A stretch of 64,000 nt of DNA. Origin: JAJVID01 sp035714085. GTDB taxonomy: Bacteria > Acidobacteriota > Blastocatellia > RBC074. This document shows positions 7,597-15,006 of this stretch, in pieces. Position 1 is the stretch's first letter. Every line of letters starts with the position of its first letter. A program made the translations under genes and the position numbers. Under the pieces are notes generated by a model. It made no database searches and had not been told where the DNA came from. It worked only from the letters and a program-made list of their open reading frames with translations. Where the stretch lies: assembly GCA_035714085.1 (NCBI GenBank), contig DASTMP010000476.1, forward strand, positions 10,813-74,812. The letters run 5' to 3'.

Positions 7597-8817
7597 ATGT
7601 CCCAGGAAAATCTCACATTGAGCGAGGCGCGGCGAATCGCGCTCACCAGCCAGGGCTTTGACCGCCCGCGACCGACCGGAAAAGTAACCGCGAACCACAT
7701 TCGCGGCGCGGTCCGCCGGCTAGGCCTCGTGCAGATCGATTACGTCAACGTCCTCACGCCGGCGCACTATCAGATTCTATTCTCGCGGCTCGGCTCATAC
7801 AAAAAATCTCTCTTCGATGATCTGGTCTATGGGCGGCGCGAATTCACCGAGCAGTGGGCCCACGAGAGGTCCATTCTGCCGGTGGAGAGTTGGCCGCTGC
7901 TCCGCCATCGAATGGAGTCCCACCGCGTTCGCCCGTGGGGTTTCGAGAAGTTCCTGGAGCAGCAATCGAGTTACGTCGCCTGGGCGCTGGAAGAGATCCG
8001 CGCGCGGGGGCCCCTGAGCGCGGAAGACCTCCCGGAGCCGGATTGGGCGCCCCGCCGTATGAGCGACAAGTGGGGTTGGGGCATGAATCTCAAAAATCAG
8101 GTGCTTGAAGCCCACTTTGGCTCTGGTCGACTTGCGGTGGTTGAGCGCCTGCCAAACTTCATGCGTGTATACGATCTGGCTGAGCGAGTAATACCGGCGG
8201 CGCATCACGGTCGCAAGGTTGAGCGCGAAGAGGCGCAGCGCGAGTTGCTGCGCCTCGCGGCGCGCTCGCACGGCGTGGGCACGGCCGGCGATCTGGCCGA
8301 TTATTACCGTATGCCGATCCGGGAAGCGCGCCAGCGCATCGCCGAACTGGTTGAAGCAGGGGAGTTGCGCGAAGCCAGGGTCGAGGGGTGGCGGGAACCG
8401 GCTTATCTTCACCCGGAGGCGCGCGTCGCCAGACGAATCGAGGCCGCGGCGTTGCTCTCTCCATTCGATCCGGTGGTATGGCATCGCCCGCGCGCCGCTC
8501 GACTCTTCGGGTTCGATTACCGCATCGAGATATTCACGCCGCAGGAGAAGCGACGCTGGGGCTATTACGTGCTGCCGTTTCTGCTCGGCGAGCGTCTGGT
8601 CGCCCGCGTCGATCTCAAAGCCGACCGCGCCGCGCGCCGGCTGCTCGCCCTGGCGGCCTACATTGAAGCCGGGGCCGATCCCGACGCGGTCGCCGATGCG
8701 CTCGCCGCTGAGTTGTGGAGGATGGCCGCGTGGTTGGAGTTGGACTCAGTCTTCGTCGAACGACGTGGAGGTTTTGCGCGGACGCTCGCATCCGCTGTCC
8801 GCGCACATACTGGTTAA
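7597..8817 (+). CDS. YcaQ/AlkX-type DNA glycosylase (winged-helix HTH_42 family)
   Basis: A 406-residue member of the winged-helix family that includes E. coli YcaQ, a glycosylase that unhooks interstrand crosslinks and bulky alkyl adducts. The catalytic Q-x-D motif of YcaQ is seen as Q46-I-D48 in LGLVQIDYVNVL. The characteristic EQWAHERSILP follows (85-95). The C-terminal half has the usual FDPVVWHRPRAARLFGF block. Length matches the family. It abuts the LysE-type gene and is followed immediately by a word palindrome that may end transcription. Confidence 0.85.
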   Translation: MSQENLTLSEARRIALTSQGFDRPRPTGKVTANHIRGAVRRLGLVQIDYVNVLTPAHYQILFSRLGSYKKSLFDDLVYGRREFTEQWAHERSILPVESWPLLRHRMESHRVRPWGFEKFLEQQSSYVAWALEEIRARGPLSAEDLPEPDWAPRRMSDKWGWGMNLKNQVLEAHFGSGRLAVVERLPNFMRVYDLAERVIPAAHHGRKVEREEAQRELLRLAARSHGVGTAGDLADYYRMPIREARQRIAELVEAGELREARVEGWREPAYLHPEARVARRIEAAALLSPFDPVVWHRPRAARLFGFDYRIEIFTPQEKRRWGYYVLPFLLGERLVARVDLKADRAARRLLALAAYIEAGADPDAVADALAAELWRMAAWLELDSVFVERRGGFARTLASAVRAHTG

Positions 8818-8820
8818 AAA

Positions 8821-8906
8821 CGAAAATCAACCACGAAGTAACGAAAAGCACGAAGGTTTTTTCCGTCTTCCTTCGCGCTCTTCGTTTCTTTGTGGTTGAT
8901 TTTCCG
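8821..8906. repeat. Word palindrome (CACGAAG family)
   Basis: The left arm begins GAAAATCAACCACGAAG and continues with AACGAA/CACGAAG words. The right arm is its near reverse complement and ends GGTTGATTTTCC. It lies between the convergent YcaQ-type and methyltransferase genes, so it could terminate both transcripts. The same outer arm sequence recurs at 42048-42132. Confidence 0.8.
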
Positions 8907-8914
8907 GGGAAGAA

Positions 8915-9580
8915 TTACCGCCTGGCGATCACGCAAGAGGCTTCACGCCCGACCTTCCTCTTCACAATCCTTATGTCGCGGAATCCCACCCACCGCGCCA
9001 ATCCCGCGACGTCCGCGACCTCGTCTTCGGTGAAGCCCGGCGCGAGCGCGAAGCGGTTTGTCGAATGCATGCGCAGGCATATGACCAGCAGGCCGCCTTC
9101 GCGCATGACGCGGCGCATCTCGACCAGGTTGAGTTCCGGGTTGGGCCAGAATTGATAGTTGTTGACCGCCAGCGCTTTCGTAAAACGCCCGCACTCATAA
9201 GGCAGATCGGCGATCGATCCCTGACAGACCTCGACGCGGCCCGCGACGATCAGGTCGAAGTTGTATTTCGCCGCCTGACGAACCATCACGTCCGAAAGAT
9301 CAACGCCCGCGACGAAACCGGCTTTGGCGCGTTCGGCGATCATTCGAATCGTTCTTCCGTGGCCGAAGCCGATCTCCAACGCCTGATCATCCGGCTGGAC
9401 TTCGAGCATTTCGACGGCGAATTCATTCATTCCGCCGTTCTTAATCGCCATCAGGCGTCCTACAAGACGGCCCAGCAGTCCAGTCGGGCAGGCGAATTGT
9501 GACCTCAGGCCCGAAGCTTTACACCCTCTCGGGGGAGAGGGTTGGATCAGTGGCTGGTTGATGTCGAGCTGCGTGTTCAT
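8915..9580 (-). CDS. Class I SAM-dependent methyltransferase
   Basis: A 221-residue methyltransferase. Motif I is ALEIGFGHGRTI, with GVDLSDVMV next, then a Lys/Asn region and MRRVMREGGLLVICL as motif VI. The overall pattern is that of small-molecule (UbiE-like) methyltransferases; the substrate is unknown. The start at 9580 has AAGGAGG five bases upstream. Residues 12-30 (PSPPRGCKASGLRSQF) look like translation of an intergenic-type GC-rich repeat, so the N-terminus may be a recent extension. It is convergent with the YcaQ-type gene. Confidence 0.82.
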   Translation of the reverse strand: MNTQLDINQPLIQPSPPRGCKASGLRSQFACPTGLLGRLVGRLMAIKNGGMNEFAVEMLEVQPDDQALEIGFGHGRTIRMIAERAKAGFVAGVDLSDVMVRQAAKYNFDLIVAGRVEVCQGSIADLPYECGRFTKALAVNNYQFWPNPELNLVEMRRVMREGGLLVICLRMHSTNRFALAPGFTEDEVADVAGLARWVGFRDIRIVKRKVGREASCVIARR

Positions 9581-9678
9581 CGGCGCCTCCTTCTCTTCAC
9601 TTTTCAGTGTAATTGTTGCCGGCGTTCAATCTCCGAATACGCGCGCGCTGTTCTCAATGTTTCAGCCGCTTCACGCTA

Positions 9679-9760
9679 GAAAAGGGAGTGGGGAGTAGGG
9701 ATCGGAAAGCAATTTCCTTCGTCCCCACTCCCTACTCCCTACTCCCCACTCCCTTTTCTC
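9679..9760. repeat. Word palindrome (GGGAGTG/GGGAGTA words)
   Basis: The left arm (about 9679-9711) has GGGAGTG, GGGAGTA and GGGATCG heptamers. The right arm (about 9723-9759) carries the complementary ACTCCC words. It lies just past the DUF4340 stop, at the end of the minus-strand Gld-type operon, and is a plausible terminator or 3'-end stabiliser. Confidence 0.8.
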
Positions 9761-9789
9761 TTCTACTCCGCTTACTTCAAAAAGTCGCC

Positions 9790-11109
9790 TTAGTTGACCG
9801 CTTCGTCGGCTTTGAAGTTCAAGCCGTCGAGCACCGATTTTTCGACTTTATAAATTTCGGGTCGCCCATCGACCTTCACGTAGACGTTATCGCCGTCGGC
9901 GGAAGAGATTTTGAGGGTCGTCGTTTTGCCGTTCTTGTCGGTCAGGCGGACTTCGACGGCGGGTTTGGCGAGCTTCGCGGTGACCGCGCCCGATGGTTTA
10001 TCGAGCACGTCGGTGGCCTGAGTTTCGAGCGGAGTGAAAATCTTGAACGTCGAAGCCTCTTTGTCTTTCTTGTCCGCCGGCTCGGTGACCATCCACTTGT
10101 TGTCTTTCTTTTCGGCCACGAGCGTGAGGTTGGCGTTCTTGATGTAGATCTTCGTCAGCTCGTCGCGATTGAGTTTGACGAACTGTTTGCTGCGCAGCGA
10201 CGCCACCTTTGTGTTGAGTTTGTTGTAGAACAGCGTGTCTATTTTGAGGAGCTGCGGCCGGTCGGAGACCTTGGCGTAGTAGTTTTCATCGACCTTCGAG
10301 CCGATGGAGACGGTCCGCTCGCCGCCGCCGGTGAGCCTGGCGGTGATTGAAACCTTCGATTTGTCGAGTCCGTATTTCGCCGGGTCGTCCACGTTCTCGC
10401 TGACGACCTCTACGGCCTTGGCGCCGGTTATGTCGGCGAGCAGGCTGCTGACCTGGCCGTCATCCGCAAGCCCCGCGACAGGGCTTTTGATGTTCCATTC
10501 GGACTCCTTCTTCTCGATTTCGAAGCCCCCACTCTCATTGACGAACTTGACCGAGCTGAGTTCATATTGCGTCGCGCCGAGCACGGAGCGGTCGCGGATG
10601 TCGTTGAGCGATTTGTTGGAGTCGTTCAGGAGGCTGACGGGAAGGAGAGCCACGTTCTGCGAGTTGTCGATTTTGGCGTAGGCCGACAGGCTGATCTCGT
10701 CATTAGATCCGAGATCGACGCGATGTGTCTCACCGCTCTTGAGTTTGACTTCGAGTTTGACCGCCGGCTCAGAGAGGCCGTACTGCTTCAAATCGCCTCC
10801 CGCCGGGGCGAAGTCGCGTTCGATGCGGGCGCTGACCAGATCGCCGACCAGAGAGTTCACCACCCCCTCATCGGCCGTGGCGTTAACCGGCTGCGTGATC
10901 ACCCACTTGTTGTTCTGGTTTTCGAGGTTGATCGTTTGGCCGCCGCGAATGACCTTAATGCCCGTGATGTCTTCACGTTTGAATTTGAATGCCGGATTGG
11001 TCTTTTCGGCCTCTTCATCTCGAGATTTGCCGGATTTGACTTCAACAAAATAAACGGCCACGCCGGCGACCGCCGCAATCAAAAGAATGATGAGAGTGCT
11101 TCGTTTCAT
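9790..11109 (-). CDS. DUF4340-domain protein of Gld-type ABC operon
   Basis: A 439-residue protein with an N-terminal membrane anchor (STLIILLIAAVAGVAVYFV) and a long periplasmic part containing repeated beta/alpha units such as KWVITQPVNATADEGVV and YGLSEPAVKLEVKLKSG. These are typical of DUF4340 proteins, usually encoded with GldG-like proteins. It is last in a four-gene minus-strand operon and probably works outside the membrane with the GldG-like subunit. No enzymatic motif is visible. Confidence 0.85.
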   Translation of the reverse strand: MKRSTLIILLIAAVAGVAVYFVEVKSGKSRDEEAEKTNPAFKFKREDITGIKVIRGGQTINLENQNNKWVITQPVNATADEGVVNSLVGDLVSARIERDFAPAGGDLKQYGLSEPAVKLEVKLKSGETHRVDLGSNDEISLSAYAKIDNSQNVALLPVSLLNDSNKSLNDIRDRSVLGATQYELSSVKFVNESGGFEIEKKESEWNIKSPVAGLADDGQVSSLLADITGAKAVEVVSENVDDPAKYGLDKSKVSITARLTGGGERTVSIGSKVDENYYAKVSDRPQLLKIDTLFYNKLNTKVASLRSKQFVKLNRDELTKIYIKNANLTLVAEKKDNKWMVTEPADKKDKEASTFKIFTPLETQATDVLDKPSGAVTAKLAKPAVEVRLTDKNGKTTTLKISSADGDNVYVKVDGRPEIYKVEKSVLDGLNFKADEAVN

Positions 11110-11130
11110 AAGTTATTCGGTGATTTGTAG

Positions 11131-11212
11131 TTGATGGTTGGTGGTTAGTGGTTGGCGGTTGGTGAGTTCTAGGCTCTATAACCAACCACTAGGCGCCAAC
11201 CACTAACCACTA
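11131..11212. repeat. Word palindrome (GGTTGGT/GGTTAGT words)
   Basis: The left arm (about 11131-11165) is made of GGTTGGT, GGTTAGT and GGTTGGC heptamers. The right arm (about 11180-11212) has the complementary ACCAACC/ACTAACC words. It fills the gap between the GldG-like and DUF4340 genes, so a hairpin could form in the shared mRNA. Confidence 0.8.
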
Positions 11213-11214
11213 TT

Positions 11215-12747
11215 TCATCTTCGCTTCCACCAGATGTAGGCGCCGGAGCCAATGACGGCGACGGGCATGAACAGCACGCTCAACCAGAAAAAGGTGCGCT
11301 GCTGACTTTCGCTCATCGTCACCGAGCGGCTGGAAGCAGTCTTGGGGCGGATCGAGATCAGGTCTTCTTCCTCCGCCAGCCAGTTAACCGAGTTCAGAAA
11401 TAGATCGCCGTTCCGTTCGAACCTGAAGGCGCCGTTCGAGGCGAAGTCAGAGTCGCCAATGACAACAAGGCGGGCCTCTTTACCATTCACGCTCTTGCTG
11501 GCCGCCGCGCCGAGTGTGAGCGGGCCTTTCTGGTCCTTGGCCGGATCGTACTTGATCTCCGGGCCGGGCGCGATCTTGTCTTTAGCGAAGCTCGCCTCGG
11601 AAGTGGTCAGCAGCGGAGTAGCGCTGGCGCCGGCGCCGCCGGTGATCTTGATGGCGCGAGCCTCCGGGAAGACAGTCAACGTACGCCCAAAGTCTTTAGT
11701 GATCGAGTGACTACCGTAATCTGTAACAAGCGGAGCTACGGGGCCTGCGCCGACGAGTTGCCCCCTGCCGCTGGCGTCGATCGCGATGTTGTCGGCGGCC
11801 TGAATGTTCCAAGTCTTGAGCACGTCGCCGAGTTGCGGGTCGGTCTCCGGGTCGAGCATCAGCATCGCCTTGCCGCCGTCGTCCAGGTACTTGCCGATCA
11901 TTGCGACTTCAGGCGGCGTTACGGATTGCTTGGGTCCGGCGACGATGAGCGCCGCGCACTCCGAGGGAACTTGCTGCTCTCTGGCCAGAAGCACGGTCTT
12001 GAGTTGGTAATTCTCATCCTTGAGCCGCTGTTCGACGATCGAGTAGCCCGAATTTTGCGTGTCGGAGAGCGACTTCTCGCCATGTCCTTCGACGAAGCAC
12101 ACGGTCTTCAGTTTGTCGCGCGTGACCTTCAGGATGGCGTTGGTGACGGCTTGCTCGGATGCATTGTTGATGGTCTCGTTACGGTCGCCGGCGGTCACGA
12201 CGATGTCACCCATCCGCCGCACCTTGTACTGCCGCGCCAACTCCGGACGTTGATTCGGGTCGATGCGCTCGTAACTGAGGCGGGGGCCGGCGTATTTGTA
12301 CTCCTTCATGAGGTCGGAGAATTGTTGATTATCCACCTTGTCGAAGTCGATCACCTTCACGTCTTTGGGAAGGTTGGCTACTACCTTCTTGGTTTGATCA
12401 GAGATCGAGTAGAGGCCTTCGGACGTCAGGTCGAAGCGTTTGTGGTGGCGATAGCCCAGGTAGTTGGCCACCGTCACCAGCGCCAGCACGGCTACTGACA
12501 GGACGACGGTGTTTGCGCCCAGCTTCCCTTGTCGCCTGCGGAAGAACTCGACAATTGCGCCGAAGTTGAACCCGATCGAGACCAGGATCAACATCAGTCC
12601 GACGACGACCATCGCCGGAGTCAGCTTGCCCATGATGCCCTCGCCGACCCAGACGCCTTGAATAAGGTAACGAAAATAACCCGCCAGAGTCATCGCCACG
12701 CCGACGAATCCGGACAGCCTGTAGATTTCTTGCCGATCGATTTTCAT
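11215..12747 (-). CDS. GldG-like ABC-transporter accessory protein
   Basis: A 510-residue protein with N-terminal membrane segments, an ABC-type GldG/IFT52-like domain (TSEGLYSISDQTKKVVANL, then LKVTRDKLKTVCFVEGHGEKSL), and a C-terminal membrane helix near LSVLFMPVAVIGSGAYIWW. The family is the auxiliary component of Gld-type ABC systems. I place the start at ATG 12747 (MKIDRQEIYRLSGF). An in-frame ATG at 12810 would add residues encoded by the adjacent word palindrome. It lies between the permease and DUF4340 genes. Confidence 0.85.
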   Translation of the reverse strand: MKIDRQEIYRLSGFVGVAMTLAGYFRYLIQGVWVGEGIMGKLTPAMVVVGLMLILVSIGFNFGAIVEFFRRRQGKLGANTVVLSVAVLALVTVANYLGYRHHKRFDLTSEGLYSISDQTKKVVANLPKDVKVIDFDKVDNQQFSDLMKEYKYAGPRLSYERIDPNQRPELARQYKVRRMGDIVVTAGDRNETINNASEQAVTNAILKVTRDKLKTVCFVEGHGEKSLSDTQNSGYSIVEQRLKDENYQLKTVLLAREQQVPSECAALIVAGPKQSVTPPEVAMIGKYLDDGGKAMLMLDPETDPQLGDVLKTWNIQAADNIAIDASGRGQLVGAGPVAPLVTDYGSHSITKDFGRTLTVFPEARAIKITGGAGASATPLLTTSEASFAKDKIAPGPEIKYDPAKDQKGPLTLGAAASKSVNGKEARLVVIGDSDFASNGAFRFERNGDLFLNSVNWLAEEEDLISIRPKTASSRSVTMSESQQRTFFWLSVLFMPVAVIGSGAYIWWKRR

Positions 12748-12758
12748 AGATTTTTTCT

Positions 12759-12841
12759 GGGAGTGGAGAATAGGAAATGAGAAGTGGGGAAGTGATGTTT
12801 GACTCCCCACTCCCTACTTCCTGCTCCCCATTCCTGCTCCT
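12759..12841. repeat. Word palindrome (GGGAGTG family) at permease/GldG junction
   Basis: The left arm (12759-12795) has GGGAGTG/GAGAATA/GGAAATG-like words. The right arm (about 12801-12841) has complementary ACTCCC and CTGCTCC words and ends just before the permease stop. It is the third such element in this one operon and differs in sequence from the one at 11131. Confidence 0.75.
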
Positions 12842-12842
12842 T

Positions 12843-13634
12843 TTATGCTCTTCTCCAACGCATAGAGTCCAGATTGCGCAACGTCAGGAAGACGCCGACC
12901 GCGGCCGCCGAGATGTAGAAGATGACGGACGAGGTGTCGATCACGCCCTGCGCGAAAGTTTCGTGATGCTGGAGGATCGAGAGATATTTGAAGACCTCGG
13001 CCGCGGCCGAGGTTGAATCGCGCATCGTCAGGTCTAAAAACAACAGCAGCAGGAAAAGGATGAATGTCACCACGCCGGCCACGATCTGGTTCTCGGTCAA
13101 CGACGAGATGAACGATCCCAGTGCGATCAGCACCGCGCCCAGCAGTAACAGCCCCAAATATCCCGACCCGACGATTCGCCACGGCAGGGCCGGCTCGCTG
13201 TACCGACCCACAATCAAGTAGTAGAGCAGCGTCGGCGCCAGCATCAGCGCGAAGAAGGTGAGCGAGGCGGCGAACTTGCCGATCACGATCTGGAACTCGG
13301 TGAGCGGCGAAGTCATGAGCATCTCCATCGTGCCGCGCTTACGCTCTTCGGAGTAAACGCCCATGGTCATCATCGGCATCAGCAGCGGCATCACGTAGGT
13401 GCCGATGAAGCTGACGAAGTTGCGGATGACCATCGACGGCACGTCGACCTCTGGCGGCACGCCCATCTGCTGCGCCTGCATCATCATCCTGATCGACTGG
13501 CCCATCCAGTAGTTCAGGATCAGCGAGAAGACCAGCCCCGTCGCGAGCAGAAAAAACCCGATCACCGTGTAGGCGATCGGCGAAACGAAGTAGCCGCTGA
13601 GTTCGCGGCGGTAGATTGCGAGAATTCCTTTCAT
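12843..13634 (-). CDS. ABC-2-type permease (GldF-like)
   Basis: A 263-residue integral membrane protein with about six hydrophobic segments. It begins MKGILAIYRRELSGYFVSPI, a start typical of GldF-like ABC-2 permeases, and contains YSEERKRGTMEMLMTSPLTE, the conserved cytoplasmic loop of the family. It follows the ATPase gene and precedes the GldG-like gene, so it should be the transmembrane subunit. AAGGA lies 7 bases before the ATG. The transported substrate is unknown; in gliding Bacteroidota the related GldAFG complex is linked to motility, but such operons are common outside gliders. Confidence 0.88.
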   Translation of the reverse strand: MKGILAIYRRELSGYFVSPIAYTVIGFFLLATGLVFSLILNYWMGQSIRMMMQAQQMGVPPEVDVPSMVIRNFVSFIGTYVMPLLMPMMTMGVYSEERKRGTMEMLMTSPLTEFQIVIGKFAASLTFFALMLAPTLLYYLIVGRYSEPALPWRIVGSGYLGLLLLGAVLIALGSFISSLTENQIVAGVVTFILFLLLLFLDLTMRDSTSAAAEVFKYLSILQHHETFAQGVIDTSSVIFYISAAAVGVFLTLRNLDSMRWRRA

Positions 13635-13651
13635 AAATTATTCCTTTTGAC

Positions 13652-13676
13652 TTCCGCGGCGCCTGCCGCCACGGAA
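13652..13676. repeat. Short hairpin between ATPase and permease genes
   Basis: TTCC-GCGGC (13652-13660) pairs with GCCGC (13665-13669) and CGGAA (13672-13676) around a GCCT loop. It lies in the 63-base gap of the operon and could act as an mRNA processing or attenuation hairpin. Confidence 0.4.
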
Positions 13677-13697
13677 CTTCGATCAGGGATTTCCGAC

Positions 13698-14714
13698 CTA
13701 CGGCGCGACTGTCTCGGCGACCGCCTCTTCAGCCTGCTCTTCAGCATTCGCTGCGCCCTTCGCCTCGACTTTTCCTTCAGCCTGCTCCTCGGTAGTCAGT
13801 TGCATGAAGATGTCTTCGAGGCTGAGGTTGATGGCGCGCATCTCCAGCAGGTCGAATCCCTTGTTGACGACGCGCGCGGCGATCTGCGCTCGCAAATCCG
13901 CGCCGCTCTCGCTTTCGATCTCGGCGGTGACCAGGCTGTCCGCGCTCAATTCGACCTCGACGCTCTTGACGCCCTCGATCGAGGAGATGGCGGCGCGCAG
14001 GCCCTCGGCGGCGCCTTTGACCTGAAGGCGAACGCGCTCGCCGCCTTTGAGTTGTGTGGTCAGGTTCTGGGTCGTGTCGACTGCGGCGATGCGGCCCTTG
14101 TTGATAATGACCACGCGGTCGCAGGTCATCTCAACCTCGGGCAGGATGTGCGTCGAGAGGATGATCGTGTGTTGCCCGGCCAGATTTTTGATCAGGCGGC
14201 GGACTTCTTTGATCTGGTTCGGGTCGAGTCCGACGGTCGGCTCATCGAGGATGATCACGTCGGGGTTGTGGACGATGGCCTGCGCGATGCCGACGCGCTG
14301 CTTGTAGCCGCGCGACAACCGCTTGATCAATTCGTTCTCACGATCGGCCACACTCGCCATCCTCATCGCCTCGGCGACGCGGTTCGGAATCTCGGCCGTC
14401 GGAACGCCTTTGATCTGCGCCACGAATCTCAAATAGGCGCTAACGGTCATGTCGGTGTAGAGCGGCGGGGTTTCGGGCAGATAGCCGATGCGCTTGCGGA
14501 CTTCCATCGACTGTTCGAAAACGTCGAAGCCCGCGATCCGAGCCGTCCCTCCCGTCGCCGGCAAGTAGCCGGTCAGTATTCGCATTGTTGTGGTTTTACC
14601 CGCGCCGTTCGGGCCGAGGAAGCCCAGGATTTCACCTTTTTCTACCTTAAATGAAATGTCATTGACAGCGCGAGCCTGTCCGTAGCTTTTTACAAGATGC
14701 TCAACTTCAATCAA
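13698..14714 (-). CDS. ABC transporter ATP-binding protein (GldA-like)
   Basis: A 338-residue ATPase. Walker A is GPNGAGKTTTMRILTG, the signature is LSRGYKQRVGIAQAI, Walker B is VIILDEPTVGLDP and the switch histidine is in ILSTHILPE. A C-terminal extension of ~110 residues ends in an Ala/Glu-rich tail. The start codon is TTG at 14714, with GGAGG 5 bases upstream. It is the first gene of the minus-strand Gld-type operon and is divergent from the secreted-protein array across a 292-base gap. Confidence 0.92.
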   Translation of the reverse strand: MIEVEHLVKSYGQARAVNDISFKVEKGEILGFLGPNGAGKTTTMRILTGYLPATGGTARIAGFDVFEQSMEVRKRIGYLPETPPLYTDMTVSAYLRFVAQIKGVPTAEIPNRVAEAMRMASVADRENELIKRLSRGYKQRVGIAQAIVHNPDVIILDEPTVGLDPNQIKEVRRLIKNLAGQHTIILSTHILPEVEMTCDRVVIINKGRIAAVDTTQNLTTQLKGGERVRLQVKGAAEGLRAAISSIEGVKSVEVELSADSLVTAEIESESGADLRAQIAARVVNKGFDLLEMRAINLSLEDIFMQLTTEEQAEGKVEAKGAANAEEQAEEAVAETVAP

Positions 14715-14898
14715 GTCAGCCTCCGAAGGGGTCGCAAAGTTGGATATGTCTGATTCAAGGGATGCGATCTGCGTAAACAGAAGTAAGAGATTCTATTGGC
14801 GCCATTGAGACGCGTCAAGAGGCCGTTCCGTGGTCGCTGGCCCGACCGTGAGGGATGGCTCCGCCAAATTCTCTTGCGGCGTTCGGATGGCGCTCGTA

Positions 14899-14916
14899 CA
14901 ATGACCGTGGTCATTG
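14899..14916. promoter_or_regulatory. Perfect palindrome in the divergent control region, candidate operator
   Basis: CAATGACC and GGTCATTG are exact inverted 8-mers separated by GT, in the gap between the divergent ABC operon and the secreted-protein array. Size and symmetry are those of a dimeric repressor site (for example TetR-type). It overlaps a possible -35 (TTGCAG, 14914-14919) that has a weak -10 (TCTAAC) 17 bases on, reading toward the array. No regulator gene is adjacent. Confidence 0.4.
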
Positions 14917-14959
14917 CAGCTTCAAACGCCGCCTGCTCTAACATAACACACAATAATGT

Positions 14960-14980
14960 AGCGGGCGCGAATCGCCCGCT
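14960..14980 (+). promoter_or_regulatory. Leader hairpin before the array's first gene
   Basis: AGCGGGCG (14960-14967) pairs with CGCCCGCT (14973-14980) over a 5-base loop. It lies 16 bases before the AAGGAGG of the first array gene. It could affect transcript stability or translation; there is no T-run. Confidence 0.4.
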
Positions 14981-15006
14981 TCTCGGCAAGCCTCAAGGAG
15001 GGCGAT

